64,000 nucleotides of DNA from an uncultured Verrucomicrobiota bacterium (lineage in GTDB: Bacteria > Verrucomicrobiota > Verrucomicrobiia > Limisphaerales > UBA1319). Positions 17,952 to 27,100 of the stretch are shown in pieces. Numbering within the stretch: position 1 is the first letter of the stretch; each line of letters starts with the position of its first letter. A program made the position numbers and the translations under genes. The notes under the pieces were generated by a model that was not told the DNA's origin, did not search any database, and saw only the letters and a list, made by a program, of their open reading frames with translations. The stretch covers positions 18,589 to 82,588 of the forward strand of contig CAIMWS010000521.1 of the NCBI GenBank assembly GCA_903845125.1, given 5' to 3'.

Positions 17952-18525
17952 TGGTCCCGGCCTTTTTTCTTTGAGCAGCAGGTGGTTGGAGGGAACCAAT
18001 GGGCGCCGAGCAGAGGGCCTGGCAGAAGTTTACAATTTAGCGAACGTTCCCCAGGTGTTTTTATGCAACTCATTTATAATGAGACTTTTAGCCGTATTTT
18101 TTCGCATGCCAGGATTGGGGAACTTCCGTTAAATGGGCATCCAAAGGACGAAAACAGCCACAAAAAGTCGTGGCAGGCAGGCAGCCACCAGGAGTAGAGT
18201 CCAAAGCAGGAAACCGACCCAGTGCTTGCGTTCAGTGAAGGTTCGGTTTTGGAAGATTGGGATTATGCCAAGCTATATCGTTATTGTCACAACCCCAACG
18301 GGATCTGATGATCCAACCGATCCCCCCACACGCCAATTTTTCAAATTCCAAGAGGGCTTGACTCCATCCTCCACGTTCCCCATATTCAATTTGAGCCTAT
18401 TGAAGCATCGGAATTTTGTTGCGTTCTAAGTAACCGATCCGGAATTGGCTGAGTGAATCCCTTGGGTGAGGGATTTAAAACAAGGATGGAGCCTTAGGCA
18501 GCTTTGCGATGCAACTAGGAAAATT
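17952..18525. other. intergenic region after the helicase
   Basis: 574 bp without a convincing gene. At its start, the helicase stop overlaps a short GGCC...GGCC inverted repeat followed by a T-rich run (about 17945-17975), a weak terminator candidate. A small AT-rich hairpin, CTCAT-TTATA-ATGAG, lies at 18069-18083. A 98-codon frame at 18133-18429 lacks protein-like composition. The promoter of the following small membrane protein must lie near the right end, but none was recognised. Confidence 0.5.
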
Positions 18526-18915
18526 ATGATTTCGGACCTTTTGAAGTTGCCTTGGCTCCAAATAATGCTGGGCTTGGTGATCCTCTTGGTGATCTATTGG
18601 CTGCCCTCCCGGTTGCGCTACCGGCTCACGGATCGCTACTTCCAAGTCGTTTTCTTGGGATTGCCCATCCGGTGGGTCCGGCTCGAAAACATCGAAAAAG
18701 TGACCACCCACCATGTGCGGTGGGCGGAACATTGGTGGAACGTATGGCGGCCGTTTCGCCGACGTTTGATGATCTGCAAACGGAAGGGCTTGTTCAAGAA
18801 CCTGGTGATCACCCCGGCGTTCCGTTACGAGTTAAGGAAGGAGATCGAGGAAGCAGTCCAACGAGTTCAAGCCGCAAAGGCCAGCCCCGCTGAACCAGCT
18901 CAAAAAAACCATTAA
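18526..18915 (+). CDS. small membrane protein with bacterial PH-like domain
   Basis: 129 residues from ATG 18526, preceded by AGGA seven bases upstream. An ATG-like start at 18466 in the same frame lacks such a site. One transmembrane helix (LPWLQIMLGLVILLVIYWL) comes first. The rest, RYRLTDRYFQVVFLGLPIRW and VRLENIEKVT, is the strand pattern of small bacterial PH-like domains. The C-terminus is a charged helix rich in Glu, Arg and Ala. Function is unknown; such proteins often sit on the inner membrane facing the cytoplasm. It is convergent with aspartate kinase, with a strong hairpin in between. Confidence 0.65.
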   Translation: MISDLLKLPWLQIMLGLVILLVIYWLPSRLRYRLTDRYFQVVFLGLPIRWVRLENIEKVTTHHVRWAEHWWNVWRPFRRRLMICKRKGLFKNLVITPAFRYELRKEIEEAVQRVQAAKASPAEPAQKNH

Positions 18916-18957
18916 CCAATTCCGGCGCAACAACATCCCTCACTGTTTTACGCCAAA

Positions 18958-19007
18958 ACGCCGGAATCCGCTGGTCTCCCAACCTATGGGAGCGCAGATT
19001 CCGGCGT
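18958..19007. terminator. bidirectional hairpin terminator between convergent genes
   Basis: An outer stem of about 11 bp, ACGCCGGAATC pairing with GATTCCGGCGT, encloses an inner stem CTCCC/GGGAG with loop AACCTAT. It lies between the convergent PH-like gene and aspartate kinase and probably stops both transcripts. It lacks a long U-tract, so Rho-independent action is inferred from position and strength. Confidence 0.7.
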
Positions 19008-19025
19008 GCAGAAGCATTAAAAGCG

Positions 19026-20246
19026 TCAGCTCTTTAGAAAAGCGGCGTGGACGGCCTTCATCGCATCCGGACCTTTGGCAAGATCGATAACCACCGAGAT
19101 CTTGATCTCGCTGGTGGAAATCATGCTGATGTTCACCCCTTCCTTGGCCAGGGTTTCAAACATCCGGGCCGCCACCCCGGAATGGCTCCGCATGCCAACT
19201 CCGACAATGGAAAGTTTGCCCATCTTCTCATTGGAGATCACGTCGGCGTAACCGACTTCGGCCTTCAGACCATCGATCACTTTGCGGGCTTTGAGCAGGT
19301 CGGCCTTGTCCACCGTGAACGAAAGATCGGTAGCTGGATCCTTGGCGCCATGGCTCACATTCTGAACGATCATATCCACATTGATGGCTGCGTCCGCCAG
19401 AGCTTTGAAAATCCGGGCCGCCATGCCGGGCCGATCGGGCACGCCAAGCAGCGTGACTTTGGCCTGGTTTTTATCGAGTGAAACGCCGCGTATTACGACG
19501 TCTTCCATGCTTTTGGTTTCTTCTTTCACAATCGTTCCTGGGTTATCATTGAGACTGGAGCGTACTTCAAAGACCACGCCAAATTTTTTGGCAAATTCAA
19601 CCGAGCGGGACTGCATGACTTTGGCCCCGAGGCTGGCTAATTCCAGCATCTCATCATAGGAAATCACATCCAATTTCCGGGCCTCCGGGACAATGCGCGG
19701 ATCAGCCGTATAAACCCCATCCACATCGGTATAGATCTGGCACAAATCGGCCTTAAGGGCGGCCGCCAGCGCGATGGCGGTCAAATCGGATCCACCGCGG
19801 CCCAGCGTGGTGATTTGCCCATCCGGAGTCTGCCCCTGGAATCCGGCCACGATCACCACATGGCCGTCATCGAGCAATTCGTGGATCATTTTGGGGGTGA
19901 TATTTTGGATTTTGGCCTTGGTGTGAACGCCATCGGTTAAAATCCCGGCCTGGGCACCGGTCAGCGAAACCGCCTTCAGATTCAACGCGTGCAAGGCGAT
20001 GGCGGTCAAGGCGATGGTGGTCTGCTCGCCGGTGGCCAGAAGCATGTCCATTTCCCGTTCATTGGGCAAGGGCATGATATCCTTGGCCAGGTTGATCAAA
20101 TTATCGGTGACACCGCTCATCGCGGAAACCACCACCACAATCTGATCGCCTTTGGCCCGGTATTTCGCCACGCGGGAGGCCACGTTTTTTATGCGCTCGG
20201 TATTGGCCACCGAGGTGCCACCAAATTTTTGAACAATCAATGCCAT
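19026..20246 (-). CDS. lysC: aspartate kinase
   Basis: 406 residues. Catalyses ATP-dependent phosphorylation of aspartate, the first step to lysine, threonine and methionine and to diaminopimelate for the cell wall. The kinase domain has the hallmark IVQKFGGTSVAN at residues 4-15, GQITTLGRGGSDLTA near 145-159 and the YTDVDGVYTADPRIV segment. Two C-terminal ACT domains (about 265-340 and 345-406) are present, seen in LLGVPDRPGMAARIF and GVGMRSHSGVAARMF, consistent with feedback control by lysine and/or threonine. Length and layout are those of the stand-alone monofunctional enzyme, without a homoserine dehydrogenase domain. It is monocistronic here. Its 200-bp leader was checked for a lysine riboswitch without success. 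Confidence 0.95.
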   Translation of the reverse strand: MALIVQKFGGTSVANTERIKNVASRVAKYRAKGDQIVVVVSAMSGVTDNLINLAKDIMPLPNEREMDMLLATGEQTTIALTAIALHALNLKAVSLTGAQAGILTDGVHTKAKIQNITPKMIHELLDDGHVVIVAGFQGQTPDGQITTLGRGGSDLTAIALAAALKADLCQIYTDVDGVYTADPRIVPEARKLDVISYDEMLELASLGAKVMQSRSVEFAKKFGVVFEVRSSLNDNPGTIVKEETKSMEDVVIRGVSLDKNQAKVTLLGVPDRPGMAARIFKALADAAINVDMIVQNVSHGAKDPATDLSFTVDKADLLKARKVIDGLKAEVGYADVISNEKMGKLSIVGVGMRSHSGVAARMFETLAKEGVNISMISTSEIKISVVIDLAKGPDAMKAVHAAFLKS

Positions 20247-20447
20247 AGCAAATGTTTTCCATCACACGGCGGATTCGCCGCAGTGTCGAAACGTCCGGCG
20301 CCGCCGCTGACTCCATCGGTTACAGGCTGCGCGATTCAACTGGGTTATCCATTTACCGAACACCCAGCCATTTGGCCAGTTTTTTCTCCTCTCGTGCACG
20401 CCCCAAAACAGGTTCCATCATCCTGAATCCGCAAAATGCGGGGGACA
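20247..20447 (-). promoter_or_regulatory. lysC: upstream region of aspartate kinase
   Basis: About 200 bp between the stop of the GH43 fusion gene and the lysC start. It contains a small GC hairpin, CGGCG-GATT-CGCCG (about 20269-20282), about 25 bases before the start codon. This could influence translation. No lysine riboswitch core was recognised. The lysC promoter should lie here. Confidence 0.35.
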
Positions 20448-22370
20448 TCAGTTCTCCAGCAACCGCCGGGCCACCCCGGCATGGGTGATCCGAACGGGCT
20501 TGATACGGCCCTGGTCGTCAAACTCCATGCGGTCGATGCAGGTGACACGATGGTTCGCATCCTTCTCCGTCAAAGGACGCCGATGATAGACGATATACCA
20601 CTCGTCGCGGCCAGGCACACGAAGCACAGAATGATGACCCGCACCAGTCGCCACCTGGGGATCTTGCTGGAGGATCTTGCCAATGCGCTGGAATGGCCCC
20701 AGCGGAGAGCTGCCGATGGCATAGGCTACGGAATAATTCGGCCCCGTCCATCCTCCCTCCGACCACATCAGGTAATATTTTCCCTCCCGGATGAACATGC
20801 AGGGGCCCTCCACGTAATGCTCGGGAGTGATTTCTTTGAAGATTGAGCCATCGCTGAACGGAAGCAGTCCGGTGAAGTCCGGTTTCAACCGCGTAATGTT
20901 GCAATGGGCCCACCCGCCATAGATCAGATAGTCCTGGCCATCCTGGTCTTGGAAAACAAACTGGTCGATGGGCTGCGCCCCATTGACAATCAATGGGATC
21001 AGCGGTTTTCCGAACAGGTCCTGGTAGGGACCGCCAGGCTGATCCGAGACCGCCACCCCAATGCCGCCAACCTCGCCGTCGTGGACATCATTGGCGCTGA
21101 AAAAGAGGTAAAATTTGCCACGCCGTTCCACGGCGGCCGGAGCCCACATGGCACGCCTGGCCCAGTGAACCCTATTCGTGTCGAGAATCCGGTCATGCCT
21201 GCTCCATTGCACCAAATCCGGGGAGGAAAAGGCGTCGAAATACACCTGCTGATCATAAGGCGCCGAATGCGTGGGAAATATCCAATACCGCCCGCCAAAA
21301 ACGGCCACTTCCGGATCGGCCTGCCAGCCTTTCAGGATAGGATTTCCCGAGCGTGGAGACTCCACCATCAGGCTCTCGATCACCTTCCCCACCTGGGCTG
21401 GCGGCATGGCCTCCACCAGGTAATAATGCTGTTTCGCGGGCGAGGGAATCCATTCGTTATAGCCGTGGGGTACCCGGGCATGCATCAGACAACAGCCCGG
21501 TTCGGAAAGCCGCCAGTAATTGCTGGCGCCACGCACCGCATAAAGAACCGCAGTCTGGTCCCAAGCCTCCCGGTCACTCAGCCCGTTGTAGTGCTGGTAA
21601 CAGGCGCGGACGGGATTGGCCTCCGGAGTCAGGCGCAGGCCGGCGCCCACCTGGATGGAGGCGCCAATAGCAAAGCCGCTAAATACGATAGGGGTTGGCC
21701 AATCGTTGATGGCACGCACGGAGGCCAGGGTATCCCACATGAGGTTGTATTCCCCCTCGCCACCGGGAAAGGTGCCACCCGGAAAGATGCCGCCCATGCA
21801 CACCCATTGCTTGACCTTTTGTTTCACCAGCGCCTCGCCATCGAGTTTGCTACATTCGTCCGGTTTCGAATCGAGCAGATCGCGTAAATTGGTGAGAAAA
21901 CCGACCGTGACCACCGTAACGCTGCCATCGGGCTGGGCAGCCAGTAACTGGCGGCATAGCCCGGCCGCATCGGGTGCCTCGCTGCTCCGCCGCAGGTTGT
22001 GGGGGAAAGCCCTGGCCACCGCTTCCGCATATTTGGAGGGGGTTTCGCGACCAGCATCCCGGGCATTGCGATAGCCGTATTGGAGTCCCCGTTGATAACC
22101 AATCGGCAGGTTTGGCCGCCCATACCAAGTGTTGATGGCCTCCACGCACGGCACCACCCATTCGTTCCTGGATGACACCAGGATGCCAAGAATTTCCGCC
22201 TCACCACGGTTGGCCAGTGCATGGAGCGTTGCCAGTGCCCCGGCGTCATCCACATCCTCGGCCAGATCAACATCCAGGATGATTTTGACGGGTTGTGCGG
22301 CGGCAAGTTGGGTGACCGCGATCAGGCTGGCCAGCGCCAGCACTTGGAATCGTTTTGATTTACGCATCAT
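20448..22370 (-). CDS. secreted fusion of nucleoside-hydrolase-like domain and GH43 glycosidase
   Basis: 640 residues with a signal peptide (LALASLIAVTQLAAA). Residues about 28-345 form an inosine-uridine nucleoside hydrolase-like domain. The N-terminal Asp cluster is KIILDVDLAEDVDDAGALA, a longer version of the classical DxDPGxDDA, and the domain continues with VTVVTVGFLTNLRDLL. Residues about 345-640 form a five-bladed glycoside hydrolase 43 domain: it opens with NPILKGWQADPEVAVFGGRY (Asp base), has APAAVERRGKFYLFFSA in the middle and carries the likely general acid Glu in EHYVEGPCMFIREGKYYL. An exported N-glycosidase-like module joined to an arabinosidase/xylosidase-like module is unusual. 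The protein may remove decorated pentosyl residues, but neither substrate is known. A second secreted sugar-related protein starts 60 bp upstream. Confidence 0.8.
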   Translation of the reverse strand: MMRKSKRFQVLALASLIAVTQLAAAQPVKIILDVDLAEDVDDAGALATLHALANRGEAEILGILVSSRNEWVVPCVEAINTWYGRPNLPIGYQRGLQYGYRNARDAGRETPSKYAEAVARAFPHNLRRSSEAPDAAGLCRQLLAAQPDGSVTVVTVGFLTNLRDLLDSKPDECSKLDGEALVKQKVKQWVCMGGIFPGGTFPGGEGEYNLMWDTLASVRAINDWPTPIVFSGFAIGASIQVGAGLRLTPEANPVRACYQHYNGLSDREAWDQTAVLYAVRGASNYWRLSEPGCCLMHARVPHGYNEWIPSPAKQHYYLVEAMPPAQVGKVIESLMVESPRSGNPILKGWQADPEVAVFGGRYWIFPTHSAPYDQQVYFDAFSSPDLVQWSRHDRILDTNRVHWARRAMWAPAAVERRGKFYLFFSANDVHDGEVGGIGVAVSDQPGGPYQDLFGKPLIPLIVNGAQPIDQFVFQDQDGQDYLIYGGWAHCNITRLKPDFTGLLPFSDGSIFKEITPEHYVEGPCMFIREGKYYLMWSEGGWTGPNYSVAYAIGSSPLGPFQRIGKILQQDPQVATGAGHHSVLRVPGRDEWYIVYHRRPLTEKDANHRVTCIDRMEFDDQGRIKPVRITHAGVARRLLEN

Positions 22371-22430
22371 GTTATGGTTTGGTTACCTTTAAATAGCCAG
22401 CCAGTCCAGCCTCGTTTTTATTTCCCAGCC

Positions 22431-23894
22431 TCAGGGGGCCCGGCTTCCCCAACGTTCCACCACCGACCGGGCGCGCAGGCTCAGTTCGCGCGCCACGGAT
22501 TCGCTCGCGCCCGAATACCTTTGGGCGATCTCCCGCAAACGGTCCAGGTTCCGGCGGTAACCGGCCCGTTTTTCCTCCGGCCATTGCAGCGCGGCGGCCC
22601 GGCGCTGGAAAAACTCGGGATTAAGCAACGGGGAGGACCAACACCAATCGCTTTCGTAGGCCCAGATGCGCTGGAATTCGAGGAGATCCAACACGGCTTG
22701 CGGCAGGTTCGACTGGCCAAAAAAATTAGTCCCGATTTGCGCTTCAAAAGCGCTCCAGGCCAAGTCCGGGTTCCGACCAAATTCCCGCACCGCCAGACGC
22801 TGTATCCGGGCCATCACCGAACGATACGGCATGCGCCCCTCGCCGACGGGATCCAATCCCAAAGGCCACAACGGATTCCCCTCCCCCCAGGCTGCCCCAA
22901 AATCAGGGCCCCGAATGGTGTAGCTGAAAGCCTCCAACGAAGGCACGAATCCAGTGACCCCCTGGCGCCGCGCGGTCCGGGCGGCCTCGGCAACGCGCTG
23001 CGGAGTGCCGAGCGCAGCGGCGTCAGTCCAAAACACCGAGGTGCTGGCCTGGGCAATCAACCTGGCATCGAAATGGGCGCTATGGGGCGTGAAAAACAGG
23101 CCCCAACGCGCGTCAAACGGCTGTTTGGATGCCACCGCATCCAAGCCCGGCACTTTGCTTCCGGTGAAGTAATGCGGATACACCAGGATCAAGGCATTCG
23201 TATGCCGCCCCCACACCTCCCGCGAGAAATCCCGCACGAAAGCAAACTCGTGATCATAATGGCGCGGCCCGCACTCCGGGCAATGGCAGATGCCATAGTC
23301 CGAGGATTCCACCAGCAGGCCATCAGCGTTGGGGTAAAAATCGAACACCATTTCCCGGAGGTATTCCCGCATCAGCCGCTGGGCTTCAGGTTTGGCCGGG
23401 CAAAGGTTCCATCCCCAGCAATGGATCCCAAAGGCACTCACCGGCGAACCGTCTTTCTGACGCGCTTTCAGCTCCGGGAATTCGATGCCCAAACGGTTCA
23501 CCCCGTCATACCCGAAAGGGGTGAAACCGAGCAGCACGCGCAGGCCCTTGTCGTGGGCATAATCAATCAGTTCACGGACGAAGTCCTGACGCACATTGGC
23601 ATGTTCCTGGTTATGCCCCCAAGTGACAGGGAGTTTTTTCGAGCGGAATCCGCCAGCCATCCACAAGATGATCACGTTGGCCTCATCCTCGGCAAAACAA
23701 TCCACGGCCTGCTTCCACTCGGTGAGCCCCATCACGGGCATGCGCATCAGGGTGAGGTAATAGCCACGCAGGGCAAAAGGCGGGCGGGATGGCGGGGAAT
23801 CTGCGGCCTGGCCCTGAGCCAGCGCCAGCTGCCAGAAAACCATCCATGCCATGGCCCGGGTGGCAAACCGGCATATTGGGCAGCAATGCTTCAT
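22431..23894 (-). CDS. secreted TIM-barrel-like protein of unknown function
   Basis: 487 residues from ATG 23894, which has AAGGG about nine bases upstream. Starts at 23906 and 23957 are alternatives. A signal peptide (MAWMVFWQLALAQGQA) precedes FALRGYYLTLMRMPVMGL. The core has glycosidase-like barrel features: NVIILWMAGG, DYAHDKGLRVLLGFTPFG and DGLLVESSDYGICHCPECG. The last holds two neighbouring acidic residues and a CxCxxC motif that might bind a metal. Other conserved-looking spots are HCWGWNLCP and ALILVYPHYFTG. It resembles uncharacterised secreted proteins of Verrucomicrobia and Planctomycetes more than any named GH family. It lies 60 bp upstream of the nucleoside hydrolase/GH43 fusion, so the two may act on the same glycan. 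Confidence 0.65.
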   Translation of the reverse strand: MKHCCPICRFATRAMAWMVFWQLALAQGQAADSPPSRPPFALRGYYLTLMRMPVMGLTEWKQAVDCFAEDEANVIILWMAGGFRSKKLPVTWGHNQEHANVRQDFVRELIDYAHDKGLRVLLGFTPFGYDGVNRLGIEFPELKARQKDGSPVSAFGIHCWGWNLCPAKPEAQRLMREYLREMVFDFYPNADGLLVESSDYGICHCPECGPRHYDHEFAFVRDFSREVWGRHTNALILVYPHYFTGSKVPGLDAVASKQPFDARWGLFFTPHSAHFDARLIAQASTSVFWTDAAALGTPQRVAEAARTARRQGVTGFVPSLEAFSYTIRGPDFGAAWGEGNPLWPLGLDPVGEGRMPYRSVMARIQRLAVREFGRNPDLAWSAFEAQIGTNFFGQSNLPQAVLDLLEFQRIWAYESDWCWSSPLLNPEFFQRRAAALQWPEEKRAGYRRNLDRLREIAQRYSGASESVARELSLRARSVVERWGSRAP

Positions 23895-24106
23895 TTCGCC
23901 CTTCATTATAAGGGCTTCCCCCCGGCAAGTGAACATCTGATTTCCCAGCAGGCGCACATCAGCCAGCCAGAAGTCGGAGCCGATTGCCTCCGAGGATCGC
24001 TGCTGAATGAAAAGCGAAAACCCGCCAAGACCTCAATCCACCAGCCTGGTTCCGCGGTCCAAAGTGCTACCGGGAAGATCCTCTAATGAGTTCCAAGAAA
24101 CCGGGC

Positions 24107-27100
24107 TTACCGAATTTTTTCCAACCGGCCATCAAAGTGGAAATTGACCTCCAACACCCCGGCGGGCAGGGCTGCGGTAACACTCCGTCCACCCGGCCAG
24201 CGGACTTGGACTTTATCCGGAACCGATTGGCTCCCGAGCACCAGCACCGCACTATCCTGGGACCAGTAACCGCTGCCGGCATGGACTTCCCAAGCGGGCA
24301 GCCATTGGCCTTGCGCTCCCAAACGCACCACCGCGCCAATTCCGCCAGGGTTGCCCGCAGGACCAGTCAATCTCACCCGCAATCCGGGCTTGGCCCGGAC
24401 ATTCCGGTATAATTTGGTGGCCGCACCATTCTGGCTCACCACCCAATCCAGCCGGCCGTCAGCGTCGTAGTCGGCCACTGCCGATCCTCGCTGCTCCCCA
24501 TAAACCATGATTCCCGACTCCTGGCCGGGCACGGCGTGAAATCCGCCCAAGCCATCTCCCCGCAGCCACAAACCACGCCCGGCGTCAAAGCGGCTGGTTT
24601 CCAAGTCCGTGCCAAAAAAATTCTGGCTCAGAAAAAGATCCGCGCGGCCATCGCCATCGCCATCGCCCACGCTGATTCCAAATACCGGGGCCAACTGGGC
24701 CGCCAGCGGCAAGATTCGCACCTCAAACCGTCCGCCCCGGTTCAGCAAAACCACCGATTCGAGCGTGTTCACGCGCAATTCCCGGGTATTTTTCAGAAAG
24801 TCCCCAAAGACCTCCTGGATGCTGGCGCTGGCGAAGTCCTGATAGCTTTTGAACCGTTCCCCAACCATCGGGACAGCCTCGCGCAGTGACTTGAAATCCC
24901 GCCACGGCACGGCTTTCTTGAGGACCGGATCCCAAACGGCTTCGATGATATCCCAGGTGGTGTTGCCATCCACATCGCCATGGAATAGACGCAAGTCATC
25001 CGCCAAATACTCGCGGTAAAGGCCATTCAATCCCCAATTCCCCAGCACCAAATCCAGGCGTCCATCGCCATCGAAATCGCCTGCGTTGACGGCGGTCCAC
25101 CACCCATTCAATTGGCTCAGATGGTCCGCCCGCCGACGGGAACCAGGCTCCGTGGGCCAGACGAGGGGCAAATCCCAAGCTTTCAAATGGCCGCGTTCAT
25201 TGTGGAAAATCTGTATTGGCCCCCACTCGCAGGCCAGAATCAATTCCGGCAAACCGTCCGCATCCAGATCGCTCCAAACCGCCCCGCTCACCAAGCCCAC
25301 CTTGGTTAAGGCGGCCGTGTTCTCTGGATCCAGTGTGAATTTGCCCGACGCATTACTGTAAATCCGGGATTTGGCAGGTGATGGGTATTTGCCGGGAACC
25401 ACCCTGCCGCCCACGAACAGATTCAGGAAACCGCCGCCGTTGATATCGGCTACTGCCAGCGGCCCCACGCTGATCTCTGATCCTTCGGCGGCGGCCACCG
25501 TTTGCACATCCCCGAAAAACACCTCGTATTGGGTAACACTGGCCCCATTCGTGTCGCCCGTCTCATAATTGGCGCGGCCCACCAGCAAGGTGCTGCGCCC
25601 CGGCTCACTGGACCAGCCCACCACCCCCGTCAGATCATCAGCGGTCGGACCATTCCAGGCGGGAGCACCTACCGGAACGAAACCCCGCCCTTCCTGGTTC
25701 AGGAATACCGCCAGCGATCCGCCGCGGCCGCTGCCAATCACCAGATCCTCCCAGCCGTCACCGTTCAGATCCAGCCAGGCTACCCCAGGCCCCAACTGGC
25801 TCAACCGCCGAGGCAGCAAAGGCTGGCGCTCATAGTCATCGAATTCCGTCTCCTGGTGGGAGTGCCGAAGCAACTGGCTTTGGTCCTCGAACCAGGGGCT
25901 TGGTGGGGCGACCGGAGGCGGAGGTGGCAAGGGAGGAAACTGGGCAAAGCTCTCCAGCACCGTGTAAAAGCGATTGGCCTGGATGCCCGGAATCCAACTC
26001 CTTTTGCCGCTGCGCCAGCGCACGTCCAGCAGCAGGTTGGTGGATTGGCCGGCCGCGAAAACCAGCATCGGATCCGAAGCGGAAAGATAATGGCCGCCGC
26101 AGATGACCTCCTGGCTTTGCGGAACGGCCCCCCCCGACAGCCTGACCCTGGCCCCGATACCCTGTGGATTGGGCCCCTCGCCACGCAACCGGATGGCCAC
26201 ACGGGGAGCGGCGGAATCGTTGCGCAAGAGTGCAGCCGGGCTTTCAAGATGGTTGATAACCACATCCAAGTCGCCATCGTTATCCAAGTCGGCGAGCGCC
26301 ATGCCGTTCGCAGTCCCCGTTACATCGAAACCCCAGGCCTGGCTGACCTCCTCAAAGGTCAGGTCGCCCCGGTTACGGAAGGCCAGGTGGGGAAGGCTCA
26401 GCGGGGGAAAAAGGCCCAGGGTTTTGGCGCGTTCGCGCGGATCAACCGCTTTGGGAAGCCGGTCGATTTCGGCCAGCGCGTCCGAATTGGCGAGGTCCCG
26501 GCGGTGCCCGTTGGCAATCAATACATCTTCAAATCCGTCCAGATCCACATCGCAAAAAAGCACGCCCCAGGTCCAATCAGTGGCGTGAAGTCCGCTGAAG
26601 GGGGCAATGTCCGCGTAAGTGCCATCACCCCGGTTAAGCGAAAGCGTGTTGCGCATCACCTGCACTCGCTCAAGCCCCTCGCCGATCCCCCACCCCCACC
26701 CCCAGGCCGGGAGCGGAGCCATCTCCAGCAGGCTGTGCTGGACCTGGCGGCGCACACGCTGCCGGCTGAGCATTTCCGTCACCAGTATTTCATCCTGGCC
26801 ATCCCGATTGAGATCCGCGAAATCCACGGCCATGGAAGCATAGCAGGTTTTGCGCAAAGCCAGCCGCGGGAGCGCCCGGAAGACGCCTTCTCCCTGGTTG
26901 ATCCAGATCCGGTCCGGCGTGAAGAAATCGTTGCATACGTAAAGATCAGGCAAACCATCCCCATTTAAATCCCGAAACATGGCGCTCAAACCCCAATCCC
27001 GGGGGGGCTCGGCCAGCGGTTTTCCATCCTCATCCAAAAACCTGCCGCCGGTCCAGGAAACCGGCTCAAAAACACCTCCACCCCGATTGAGGTAGAGAAA

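Noticed and set aside
20247..20447. Lysine riboswitch upstream of aspartate kinase
   Set aside because: The region has the right size, but the conserved core of the lysine riboswitch could not be found.
22374..24086. 570-codon plus-strand frame opposite the secreted barrel-like protein
   Set aside because: Shadow of a gene with signal peptide and ribosome binding site on the other strand.
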